DNA of 8,601 nt from Sulfurovum sp. (GTDB lineage Bacteria > Campylobacterota > Campylobacteria > Campylobacterales > Sulfurovaceae), in the NCBI GenBank assembly GCA_030634925.1, contig DAOVZV010000032.1, positions 1-8,601 on the forward strand, read 5' to 3'. Numbering within the stretch: the first letter of the stretch is position 1; every line of letters begins with the position of its first letter. The notes under the pieces were generated by a model. That model had not been told where the DNA came from. It searched no databases and was given only the letters and a program-made list of their open reading frames with translations. Below are positions 1-7,013 of this stretch, one piece after another. The position numbers and the translations under genes are program-made.

Positions 1-1
1 A

Positions 2-385
2 AAAATACAATTAAAATCAAGTAAGGGAATATTGAAGATATATAATAAAGAGGGTGGGGAAGAAATAAAGATATATTCCAAAGGTAAACTTACTATAGAA
101 ACAGCTGATAATATGGATTTGAAAGTTAAAAAAAATCTAAATATAAAAGTAGGTAAAAATTTAAAAATAGATGCTAAAAATATCAAAACAAAATCTAAAA
201 AGGTAACTAAAATAGAGGCAAAAAGTAAATTGGATATAAAATCAAAAGCTCCAATGAAAATAGAGACCAAAGCAAAGCTAGATGTAAAAGTATCTGCTGT
301 AGCAAAAATAAAAGCTTCTGGTCCATTGACCCTAGAGAGTAGTGCTATCGCTGCTCTCAAGGGTAGCTTGGTCAAGTTGGGATAG
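2..385 (+). CDS. Spike protein, gp5/VgrG-like C-terminal beta-helix (5' partial)
   Basis: This is the C-terminal 127 residues of a protein that begins upstream. The frame is open to the left edge, and the TTG at 32 is only an internal codon. The sequence alternates hydrophobic and polar residues in short strands (for example LKIDAKNIKTKSKK, LDIKSKAPMKIETKAKLDVK). This is the pattern of the intertwined trimeric beta-helix needle at the end of T4 gp5, VgrG and phage baseplate V spikes. It ends with ALKGSLVKLG, like the last strand of that family, where a PAAR tip normally docks. By family knowledge it would sit at the tip of the tube and pierce the target envelope. About a quarter of the residues are lysine, unusually basic for a spike. 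The stop lies 2 bases before the hub gene, so the two are surely co-expressed. Having only the repeat part, I cannot tell whether an OB-fold domain or a LysM precedes it. Confidence 0.72.
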   Translation, partial: KIQLKSSKGILKIYNKEGGEEIKIYSKGKLTIETADNMDLKVKKNLNIKVGKNLKIDAKNIKTKSKKVTKIEAKSKLDIKSKAPMKIETKAKLDVKVSAVAKIKASGPLTLESSAIAALKGSLVKLG

Positions 386-387
386 AT

Positions 388-1422
388 ATGATAACACCTA
401 CTGTAAAGATAAAAATAAACAAAAAAGAGCTGAAAGAAGAGGCATATAGTAAACTTCTAAAAGCAAAGATAAGTTCAACTGTAGATGCTATAGATATGGC
501 AAAAGTTACATTTAGTGATTTAGATAGTGTTTTACAAGAGGATGCAAATTTTGTAATAGGTAAAGAGATTAGTATCTCTATTGGATTTGAAGAAGCAGAA
601 GAGGTATTTATCGGTGAGATTATACGGATTGATTATGAATTTAGTGTAAGTACAAAGACTATTGAACTCATCTGTTATGATAAGCTATTTAAGCTTAGTA
701 AGATACGGCACTCTCGTCCTTTTGTCAAGATGAAAGATAGTGATATAGCTAAAAAAATGGCATCAGAAGCAGGACTTCAATCAAAGATAACTGCAACAAA
801 GAAAAAGCATGAGTATATATTTCAAAATAATGAGTCTAATCTAGATTTTCTAAGACGCAGAGCAGAGAACTTGGGATATGAGATTTCTATAGAAGATGGT
901 AAGATGGTATTTAAAGATGCTAGACATAAAGACAAAAAGCCTAGTGTAACTTTGGTATGGAATGATAGGTTTACCAATTTCAAAGTTAGAATAGATGGTT
1001 CAGAAGTAGTAGAAGAGGTAGTTGTAACGAGTTGGGATGCTACAAAAAAGAAAAATATAGAAGAAAAAGCCAAAGTAGGTGATGAGAAAAAGGTAGTATC
1101 TCCCAAAGATATGGGTACAAAAGAGGTAAAGAAAAATCTCAAAAATAAGTCTAAAGTTTATAAGATAGATTTACCAAACTTAGATAATGCAGAAGCAAAA
1201 GATATAGCTGTATCCAAACTTACTAATGCTTCTATGACTTTTTTAAGAGGAAATGGTAATTGTATCGGAGAGCCAAAGATTATGGCAGGTAAGATTATAG
1301 AGATTGATAATGTAGGTAAAAAGTTTAGTGGAGAGTATTATATCACCTCTTGTGAGCATATATACTCTAATCGTAGTTATAGTACATTTTTTGAAGTGGT
1401 GAGTAATGGTACATTTAAATAG
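388..1422 (+). CDS. Baseplate hub protein, gp27 / phage late control D (gpD)-like
   Basis: This 344-residue protein matches the phage late control D family (the gp27-like half of VgrG), which forms the trimeric hub joining the tail tube to the spike. The N-terminal ~100 residues are a beta-rich barrel region (TVDAIDMAKVTFSDLD, then FIGEIIRIDYEF). Around residues 145-175 comes the family hallmark YIFQNNESNLDFLRRRAENLGYEI in outline: a 'later, fail-safe loop' helix with DFL.RRAE followed by a strand. The C-terminus has the conserved G.P.I..G..IEI and FSGEYYITSCEHIYS.RSYST.FEV pattern. A lysine-rich charged linker (about 215-250) separates the two halves. ATG at 388 follows the spike stop by 2 bases, with GGGA just upstream as a modest ribosome-binding site. 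The hub and spike are separate genes and the spike comes first, unlike the single fused VgrG or Afp8-type protein. Confidence 0.85.
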   Translation: MITPTVKIKINKKELKEEAYSKLLKAKISSTVDAIDMAKVTFSDLDSVLQEDANFVIGKEISISIGFEEAEEVFIGEIIRIDYEFSVSTKTIELICYDKLFKLSKIRHSRPFVKMKDSDIAKKMASEAGLQSKITATKKKHEYIFQNNESNLDFLRRRAENLGYEISIEDGKMVFKDARHKDKKPSVTLVWNDRFTNFKVRIDGSEVVEEVVVTSWDATKKKNIEEKAKVGDEKKVVSPKDMGTKEVKKNLKNKSKVYKIDLPNLDNAEAKDIAVSKLTNASMTFLRGNGNCIGEPKIMAGKIIEIDNVGKKFSGEYYITSCEHIYSNRSYSTFFEVVSNGTFK

Positions 1423-1427
1423 AAGGA
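1423..1427 (+). promoter_or_regulatory. Ribosome-binding site deciding the gp25-like start
   Basis: AAGGA lies just after the hub stop codon. It is 3 bases from a GTG at 1431 but 6 bases from the in-frame ATG at 1434, so the ATG is the better start. The difference is one residue. Confidence 0.55.
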
Positions 1428-1433
1428 TAAGTG

Positions 1434-1826
1434 ATGATAGATGACTCTTTTTTGGGTAAGGGAATTGCACTCTCTTTTGATATTGACAACAAAGGTGGAG
1501 TGAGATTTGCCTCTTTGCAAGACTCTGTAAAGGAGTCTATGTTTATCATCCTATCTACAAAGGTAGGAGAGAGAGTTATGCGTTATGGCTTTGGATGCAA
1601 AATACATGAGCTTATGTTTGCACTAAACACTGCTTCTACTCGTACAAAAGCAAAGATGTATGTAGAGAATGCTTTGAAGAGGTGGGAGCATAGGATTACA
1701 ATCAAAGATGTAACAGTAGAGGTAGTCAATCGTAATTCTATATCTATTGATGTTGAGTATTATATAAATAGTACAAATATAATAGATAACTTGGTATATC
1801 CATTTTATCTAGTTGAATCTGAATAA
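1434..1826 (+). CDS. Baseplate wedge protein, gp25 / gpW-like (Afp9/TssE family)
   Basis: This protein of about 130 residues belongs to the gp25-like family of phage baseplate wedge proteins (T4 gp25, P2 gpW, Afp9, TssE), which link the baseplate wedge to the first sheath ring. It has all the family marks in order: an N-terminal FLGKG motif, a helix with ILSTKVGERVMRYGFG (the 'T..GER.m...FG' signature, near residues 40-53), then RWEHRI near 82-87, equivalent to the conserved W-E-P-R-I with His in place of Pro. A final strand region ends in VYPFYLVES. Length is normal for the family. It sits between hub and J-like genes, as in eCIS and Myoviridae-type clusters. ATG 1434 was chosen over GTG 1431 because of ribosome-binding-site spacing. 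Confidence 0.9.
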   Translation: MIDDSFLGKGIALSFDIDNKGGVRFASLQDSVKESMFIILSTKVGERVMRYGFGCKIHELMFALNTASTRTKAKMYVENALKRWEHRITIKDVTVEVVNRNSISIDVEYYINSTNIIDNLVYPFYLVESE

Positions 1827-1835
1827 GGTGGTGAT
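1825..1835 (+). promoter_or_regulatory. Extended ribosome-binding site of the baseplate J-like gene
   Basis: AAGGTGGTGAT matches the ideal anti-16S complement AAGGAGGTGAT at 10 of 11 positions, and it overlaps the gp25-like stop codon. It sits just before the ATG at 1839 and fixes that start. The ATG at 1834 is out of frame. Confidence 0.6.
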
Positions 1836-1838
1836 GAT

Positions 1839-4739
1839 ATGTTAAAAGAGATAAAATTAGATGATAGAAAATACAAAGATATTAGAGATGAGGCTGTAGA
1901 GAATATAGTCAAACATTGTCCAGAGTGGACAAATCATAATCCTAGTGACCCAGGTATTACTATTATAGAGCTACTTAGTTCTATGACTGAAGATGTGATA
2001 ACTAGACTCAATCAAGTACCAGAGAAGAATTATTTATCATTTTTGGACTTGATAGGTATCAAGCAGAGACTTCCTAGGGCTTCTATGTCAAAAGTGACAT
2101 TTGGTCTTAGTGAGGGTTATCAATCTACAGAAGAGAAAAAAGATACGATACTTATACCCAAAGGCTCACAGATAGCTACAGAACCAGAGGGAGATGAAGA
2201 GCCTATACTTTTTGAGACTACAAAAGAGTTATATATATCAAATCTCAAACTATCTAGTATATATTCAAAGACTTTCAATATCTATAGGCAGAGATTTGAT
2301 TTGGTGGATAATCTAAATATGCTAAATAATGAAGAGCCTTTTACTCCATTTAGCTCAAATGGAGCTAGTGATAATATCACTCAAATTTATCTATCTTCTC
2401 CTAGTTTAGAGGTGTTCACATATAGTGCAAAAGTAGCTATCGTATTTAGATTGCCTACTACTATGAGGGTACATAAGATAAAAGATGACTTCATACAGCA
2501 GATGGATTGGGAGTTTTATAATGGTACTCAGTGGCAACCTCTCAATAAGACACTTAGTCAAGTGTTTACACTAGATGACAAGGATGCAGATATATTATCT
2601 GTAACCTTTGATGGTGACAATAGTGAATTTAAAGAGTTGCCATTAGAGATGTTTGATAATGAACCAAACTACCATATTAGGGCTACTCTCAATGAATCAC
2701 CATCTTGGTTGGAAGAGTTTTCTATATATGAGATAGGTGTTTTAACAAGTAGCTATGATGATGGAGCATTACCAAACCTATGTTTTCATAACTTTGATAA
2801 TCTAAATCTAAATAGTGATTTTTATCCATTTGGAGCTAGACCAAAGATAGATAATAAGATGGTAGAAGAGGTATTTTGTATCAACAATGATGAGGCATTT
2901 GGAGTGCCAAATACATCTGTTTCAATCAAGATAAAACAATCTCTTAATCCTGATTATATATTGCCTAAGGGAAGTAAAAATCTAAAGACTATTTGGGAAT
3001 ATCCTGTCAATAGTACACAGTGGAATTATCTCAAAGTACTTGATAATACCAAATCTTTGACTAGTGATGGTACTGTATCATTTGAAGTACCAGAAGATAT
3101 GTTAAAGATAGAGCTAAATGGAGAAGATGGCTACTGGATACGATGCAAGATAGTAGAGGGTAATTTTGGAGAAGAAGAGAAGAGTGAATATGATGAGAAG
3201 AGTGCTACTGTAGTCAATACTCCATCTACACTAAGACCACCAGTATTAAGTGAAGTGTTAGTAGATTATACTCGTCCTAGGGCAGACTTGGATAAGTGTA
3301 GGTCATTTAATAACTTCCTCTATCAAGATGTCGAATTTGTAGAAAATATGCCACAAATACTATTTGAATCTAATATAGAAAAAGAGGAATCTATGTTTTT
3401 GGTATTTAATTCATATATTAGTGAAGATTATTTAAGTATATACTTTGATATTGACAAGAGTATAGATGAAGATAGAAATATATTTTCTTCTCAAAGAGTG
3501 ATAGAGTGGAAATTATTATTAGATGGTAAATGGATAACTCTAGCAGATACAGTAGATGAGACAGATGGTCTAACTGTGAGTGGAGATGTCAAGATAATAT
3601 TACCAGAGATAACCAAACTAGAGAAATATACTCTATATATGGAAGAGTATAGTGGAATGTGGATAAAAGCTCAAGTCAAATTTAACTCTATCAAAAATCC
3701 TCCAAAAGTAAATGGTGTTTTGCTAAATACTGTAGATGTCGTACAGCAAGAGAGCTTTTATGATGAGGTATTGGATATATCTGATGGATTACCAAATCTT
3801 CAATTTGAATTTGGTTTCAATAATCTATCTAAAGACCCTGTGATATATGTAGGAGATGAGGAGTTTAAGGCTGTTGATAGATTTATAGATTATGGTAAAG
3901 ATGATAATGTATTTAGGTTCAATGGTGTTACAGGAGTATTGGAGTTTGGAGATGGTGAATATGGAGCTATCCCCAAATTAGGAGAGAGTATTACTGTTAG
4001 AGAGTATAGTATTACAGAGGGTAAGAGAGGAAATGTAGCAAAGAACGAGCTAACTGTAATGAGAGAGTCTATCAACTATATAGACTCTGTAACCAACTAT
4101 AAACCAAGTGAAAATGGCGAAAATGGAGATACTTTAAATGACCTCAAAAAGTATGCACCATCTGTACTTAAAACTATGAATAGAGCTATAAGTATCGAAG
4201 ATTATGAGCTTTTGGCACAAAACTTCTCACCTGCTATCAAAAAGGTAAAATGTAGTGCAAATGATGGTGAAGTGGTTATTATCCCATTGACAGAGAATAT
4301 CATAGCAGATAGAGGTGTAATCAACAAAAATCTAATAGATGATTTGAGGACTTATTTAGTCAAGAGAAGTTTGATTACTGTACAGCCTATAATTTTGTCT
4401 CCTACTATCGTGACTCTAAAAGTATATATAAAACTATTCTATACAGTAGAGAATTATAATCTATCAAAGATGGAATTGGAGAAGTTACTACTACCAAATG
4501 CTTCACTATATTTTGACCCTTTTACAGGATACAAAGGAGAAGGTTTTCCTTTGGGTAAACTTATCAATAAGGGTGACTTTTATAGTATTGTCAATAGTAC
4601 AGATAATAATATATTTATAAATGATATAAACTTTAGTCTAAATGGTTCACACAATCTCACACAAAAGGTAAATTTGACATATAATCAACTGGTAGTAGTG
4701 GAGGAGATTATAGTAGAGGAGCTAAATTATGATGTTTAA
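1839..4739 (+). CDS. Large baseplate wedge protein, baseplate J-like (Afp11/gp6-type 'putative baseplate assembly protein')
   Basis: This 966-residue protein forms the main baseplate wedge and corresponds to T4 gp6, P2 gpJ and Afp11. The N-terminus shows the signature of the long 'putative baseplate assembly protein' family: CPEWTNHNPSDPGITIIELL (residues 27-46), then NQVPEKNYLSFLDLIGI (58-74). The middle, about 100-690, holds several beta-sandwich-like segments with repeated W-x-L and WI(R/K) patterns. The C-terminal third is the classical J-like core: FGDGEYGAIP near 705, YAPSVLKTMNRAISIEDYE near 772-790, strands around VKVYIKL-like positions near 860, and an ending region LLLPNASLYFDPFTGYKGEGFPLGKL in pattern (P..G....G.GFPLG..I). 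Size is typical of eCIS Afp11-like proteins and larger than P2 gpJ (about 300). The gene overlaps the next one by 11 bases, implying translational coupling. Confidence 0.9.
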   Translation: MLKEIKLDDRKYKDIRDEAVENIVKHCPEWTNHNPSDPGITIIELLSSMTEDVITRLNQVPEKNYLSFLDLIGIKQRLPRASMSKVTFGLSEGYQSTEEKKDTILIPKGSQIATEPEGDEEPILFETTKELYISNLKLSSIYSKTFNIYRQRFDLVDNLNMLNNEEPFTPFSSNGASDNITQIYLSSPSLEVFTYSAKVAIVFRLPTTMRVHKIKDDFIQQMDWEFYNGTQWQPLNKTLSQVFTLDDKDADILSVTFDGDNSEFKELPLEMFDNEPNYHIRATLNESPSWLEEFSIYEIGVLTSSYDDGALPNLCFHNFDNLNLNSDFYPFGARPKIDNKMVEEVFCINNDEAFGVPNTSVSIKIKQSLNPDYILPKGSKNLKTIWEYPVNSTQWNYLKVLDNTKSLTSDGTVSFEVPEDMLKIELNGEDGYWIRCKIVEGNFGEEEKSEYDEKSATVVNTPSTLRPPVLSEVLVDYTRPRADLDKCRSFNNFLYQDVEFVENMPQILFESNIEKEESMFLVFNSYISEDYLSIYFDIDKSIDEDRNIFSSQRVIEWKLLLDGKWITLADTVDETDGLTVSGDVKIILPEITKLEKYTLYMEEYSGMWIKAQVKFNSIKNPPKVNGVLLNTVDVVQQESFYDEVLDISDGLPNLQFEFGFNNLSKDPVIYVGDEEFKAVDRFIDYGKDDNVFRFNGVTGVLEFGDGEYGAIPKLGESITVREYSITEGKRGNVAKNELTVMRESINYIDSVTNYKPSENGENGDTLNDLKKYAPSVLKTMNRAISIEDYELLAQNFSPAIKKVKCSANDGEVVIIPLTENIIADRGVINKNLIDDLRTYLVKRSLITVQPIILSPTIVTLKVYIKLFYTVENYNLSKMELEKLLLPNASLYFDPFTGYKGEGFPLGKLINKGDFYSIVNSTDNNIFINDINFSLNGSHNLTQKVNLTYNQLVVVEEIIVEELNYDV

Positions 4740-5523
4740 ATCTAAAAAGGCATCATTGAAGTATATCCAAAAGATATTGGATATGAAAATAGAGATAGAT
4801 TATTATAGATTGATGACTTTTTTTGAGAAAAATAGTATTGAAATTGGTAATATAAAAATAGTAGAGATTAGAGGAGTTAGTGAGCTAACTTTAGTCTCTT
4901 TGGATGGTTTTGGTGAAGATGAGGTTATAGATATTACTCTTAATTCTCAATCCTTGATGAATTTCTTGCCTTTGATATATCATGACAAAAATTTCCTAAA
5001 AAGGTATCTATTTGGAATACAATCTTCTATATTAAATATCAATGAGATTATCTTTAATATCAGCAAAGAGTTTAGACCAGAGACTTCTCATTATATAGAT
5101 TGGTTATCATCTTGGTTTGGTATAGAGTATGGTGATATAATAGATGAAAAGGCAAAGAGAAAAATAGTAGCTAATGTAGTTGAACTCTATCAATCAAGAG
5201 GTACAAAGAGCTATTTTATTATTTTGATAAAGGCATTGGTGGATGTAGATATTATTATAGATGATGATAAAAATAGTCCTCTTAATAGAAACTTATCTAC
5301 CAAAAGACAGAGAGCTTTTAGTGTGATAATAGAAGATAAGCTATCTGAAGATAAGGATGAAGAGAGTAGAAAATATAGTATCATCCAAAATATATTTGAT
5401 AAAGAGAAGCCTGTAAATACAAAGGTATTTATAAAGTATAATTATAATATAGAAGAAGATATTAGTGATACTAAATTAGTTAGCTTTAATGATGATATAC
5501 GGGATGATAGTTATGATTATTAG
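4729..5523 (+). CDS. Phage tail protein I-like baseplate component (P2 gpI / eCIS tail-protein domain)
   Basis: This 264-residue protein carries the 'phage tail protein' domain related to P2 gpI and found in the baseplates of eCIS-type systems. Residues 79-86 (FLPLIYHD) match the entry motif 'lP.iyr.d.FL..fL'. DWLSSWFGI at 124-132 matches the family's 'f.dWLa.wlG' block, and ELYQSRGT (152-159) is the invariant 'ly..RGT' block. After residue 180 the tail is acidic and lysine-rich without a recognised domain. A GAGGAG ribosome-binding site at 4716-4721, inside the upstream gene, sits 7 bases before ATG 4729. ATG 4732 is a possible alternative 3 bases later. The protein probably joins wedge proteins at the baseplate periphery, where P2 gpI helps attach fibres; here a TssK-like gene follows nearby instead of a fibre gene. 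Confidence 0.82.
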   Translation: MMFKSKKASLKYIQKILDMKIEIDYYRLMTFFEKNSIEIGNIKIVEIRGVSELTLVSLDGFGEDEVIDITLNSQSLMNFLPLIYHDKNFLKRYLFGIQSSILNINEIIFNISKEFRPETSHYIDWLSSWFGIEYGDIIDEKAKRKIVANVVELYQSRGTKSYFIILIKALVDVDIIIDDDKNSPLNRNLSTKRQRAFSVIIEDKLSEDKDEESRKYSIIQNIFDKEKPVNTKVFIKYNYNIEEDISDTKLVSFNDDIRDDSYDY

Positions 5524-5749
5524 AGAAGATAATATATCTTTGGGGAATGATATAGCTAATAAGTTTAAATCAAAAGATAGGATAGATAGTAGTAAAAAGT
5601 ATGCAAGGACTAATAGAACTTCTATGATAGAAGAAGATGAAAATAGTCTATTTGAGAAAATCAGCAACAAATACAAAATAGATGAAGATAGTACTTATGA
5701 TACTCTTTATCTCAAAGTGAGAAATATGTTTTTGGAGGAGGATAGATAA
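5513..5749 (+). CDS. Small charged protein of unknown function
   Basis: This is a small acidic/basic mixed protein with no transmembrane segment, cysteine or recognisable motif; its first part is rich in Lys, Asp and Ser, and the end (LFEKISNKYKIDEDSTYDTLYLKVRN in outline) looks helical. I chose ATG 5513 (78 residues) because GGGA at 5501-5504 is 8 bases upstream and the overlap with the preceding gene is then 11 bases. The frame stays open to ATGs at 5489, 5492 and 5504, giving up to 86 residues. Its stop overlaps the next start (TAATG), so it is coupled to the TssK-like gene. It could be a small baseplate linker or chaperone; this is position-based guesswork only. I do not recognise the family. 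Confidence 0.6.
   Translation: MIIREDNISLGNDIANKFKSKDRIDSSKKYARTNRTSMIEEDENSLFEKISNKYKIDEDSTYDTLYLKVRNMFLEEDR
5734..5741 (+). promoter_or_regulatory. Strong ribosome-binding site of the TssK-like/FHA gene
   Basis: GGAGGAGG lies 7 bases upstream of ATG 5749, inside the end of the small gene. It is one of the strongest Shine-Dalgarno-type sites in the window and clearly fixes the start of the adaptor gene. Confidence 0.6.
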
Positions 5750-6921
5750 TGTTACCAGTAGAGAAGTTAATTAAAAGTAATTTTGTAGATGGGATTAAGT
5801 TTAATCCACAACAGATAGGATTGAGTAGTGAATATTTCGACCAAAAATTATCACTACTCAATCTATATGGTGTTGGTAGAGGTGTTTTGGTAGGATTTAT
5901 GGACTCTTTGGAGTTGGTAATAGAGAATGATAACCTTGTCTTGAAATCTGGGGCTTGTATAGATGCATCTGGTAATATGATATTTGTAGATAGGGAATAT
6001 ATCGTACTTACAGATATACATAATGAGAAATATCAGAACCGTTCTTGGATTTATATCTATATATCTTATGAGAAAGAGATGATGGACTTGGAGTCATCAA
6101 GAGATGATAAAAATGTCAAGATATATTATACCATAGGAGATAAATATCAGGTATCTCTAGCAGAGAAGATGACAAGAGATAAAAACCTAGTAGAGTTAGG
6201 GCGTGTATATATCAAGCACAATACATCTACAGTTATATCTAATCCTATCAATCCATTTGATGCCAAAGAGAATGAGATAGATATAACTCATACCAATAAA
6301 TTGGTAGGTCAAAATATATTGACTACTCAAAAAGAGAGATTTGCTATATCTGATGCTATATCTAAGTATGGCTATTTTTTGCATGAGTTTGGTTTTCGTA
6401 AATCTCTGTTTAGTATGAGTACTGTAGCATCATTTGCACATAGTATATCCCACGATATTAGAGATAATCCTCAAATTACTACTTGGCAGATATATCAGAT
6501 GTTGATAGAATTATTGAATATAAGTCTAAAGATAGAGATAGAAAGAGAAGATATTACCAATACAGCCTTATGGAAAAATCTTGTTCGTCTAAAGAGTATT
6601 TTTGCTTTTCAAGATAAATTCAAGGTGAGTTATTATGCTCTTTATCTAAATATAGATAACTCATTTTTCTCAAAGGTGATTTTGCACTTTATCAATGCTA
6701 CTGTATTTGATGGTGATTGGGAAAATATATTGGAGTCTAAATCCAAAGAAGAAGAGAAGAGAGATTATATCATCGTTGGTAGTGGAGTTACTTGTGATAT
6801 GAGAGTAGAGGGTGAAGATATATCTGAAGAACAGGCAAAGATATATATATATATGAGACAGGATACTTTATCGAAGATTTACCAAATAGTAGTGGTGTAT
6901 ATGTCAATTCTCAACGACTAG
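5749..6921 (+). CDS. TssK-like baseplate adaptor with C-terminal FHA domain (frame broken in the FHA domain by an AT repeat)
   Basis: As sequenced this frame makes 390 residues. The N-terminal ~120 residues resemble the shell domain of TssK, the type VI adaptor that links baseplate to membrane complex: VDGIKFNPQQIGLSSEYF parallels the 'W..Gm.l.pqhf' opening, followed by LYGVGRGVLVGF and a LKSGACIDASGNMIFVD block like 'l.i..g..pDG..i'. Residues about 190-330 look helical, as in the TssK middle domain. From about 338 an FHA domain begins (IIVGSGVTCDMRVEGEDISEEQ in pattern). At residue 369 the frame leaves the FHA sequence and runs through 22 unrelated residues to a stop at 6919. The rest of the FHA domain continues in another frame to 7013. 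With one AT unit fewer the product is 420 residues. Known TssK ends instead in a membrane-complex-binding domain. The TssK assignment is moderate; an RBP-like shoulder domain of a phage fibre is the alternative. Confidence 0.7.
   Translation: MLPVEKLIKSNFVDGIKFNPQQIGLSSEYFDQKLSLLNLYGVGRGVLVGFMDSLELVIENDNLVLKSGACIDASGNMIFVDREYIVLTDIHNEKYQNRSWIYIYISYEKEMMDLESSRDDKNVKIYYTIGDKYQVSLAEKMTRDKNLVELGRVYIKHNTSTVISNPINPFDAKENEIDITHTNKLVGQNILTTQKERFAISDAISKYGYFLHEFGFRKSLFSMSTVASFAHSISHDIRDNPQITTWQIYQMLIELLNISLKIEIEREDITNTALWKNLVRLKSIFAFQDKFKVSYYALYLNIDNSFFSKVILHFINATVFDGDWENILESKSKEEEKRDYIIVGSGVTCDMRVEGEDISEEQAKIYIYMRQDTLSKIYQIVVVYMSILND
6841..6854 (+). repeat. (AT)7 dinucleotide tract inside the FHA coding region, candidate phase-variable repeat
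   Basis: Seven perfect AT units are followed by G. The upstream frame enters the tract as ATA TAT ATA TAT ATG. With seven copies translation stops at 6919-6921; with eight it would stop at 6887-6889. With six (or nine) copies it reads ...IYIYETGYFIEDLPNSSG and continues to the stop at 7011-7013. It is the longest dinucleotide run I see in the window. Confidence 0.8.
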
Positions 6922-7013
6922 ATAGTGGTACAAAGAAGTTTATTCGAAAGCATGACTATGTCACTTTGGGTAAGAATGGTAAGATTTTAAATCTTCAAAA
7001 TATACAACTCTAA
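6861..7013 (+). pseudogene. Out-of-frame C-terminal half of the FHA domain of the adaptor gene
   Basis: The 50 codons from GGA 6861 to TAA 7011-7013 encode GYFIEDLPNSSGVYVNSQRL followed by a segment ending HDYVTLG and a short tail. This is the second half of a typical FHA domain ('y.i.Dl.S.NGt.VN...l......l...d.i.lG'). It has no start or ribosome-binding site of its own and continues exactly the FHA sequence interrupted at 6854. It is therefore not a separate gene but the 3' end of the adaptor gene, one repeat unit out of frame. It could be an off-state of a switch, a real loss-of-function mutation, or a sequencing/assembly error in the AT tract. Confidence 0.8.

Noticed and set aside
128..135. 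Run of eight A residues in the spike gene as another slippage switch
   Set aside because: The frame is intact across it, and A-runs of 6-8 are common in this AT-rich sequence; nothing indicates an alternate frame with meaningful coding.
32..385. TTG at 32 as the start of an independent 117-residue gene
   Set aside because: The frame is open to the left edge with matching spike-like sequence before the TTG, so it is an internal leucine codon.
822..1142. Minus-strand open frames (822-1142, 1243-1470, 3890-4075, 5476-5676, 6196-6384, 7211-7492, 7603-7806, 8150-8431)
   Set aside because: All lie antisense to well-supported coding regions, have low-complexity Ser/Leu/Phe/Ile-rich translations expected from AT-rich antisense, and lack convincing ribosome-binding sites.
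388..5523. Ordinary prophage tail operon
   Set aside because: The 966-residue J-like protein is of the long eCIS type, and no capsid, lysis, fibre or integrase gene is present. A TssK-like protein, a membrane protein and a periplasmic protein follow. A prophage remnant cannot be wholly excluded from one window.
5749..7013. Programmed ribosomal frameshift instead of DNA repeat variation in the FHA region
   Set aside because: No classical X-XXY-YYZ slippery heptamer is seen at the junction and I could not identify a downstream stimulatory stem-loop. Repeat-copy change explains the break exactly. Not fully excluded.
388..7013. Canonical type VI secretion system
   Set aside because: The baseplate proteins match gpD, J-like and gpI-like families rather than TssF/TssG, and no TssB/C, Hcp, ClpV, TssJ, TssM or standard TssL gene is visible here.
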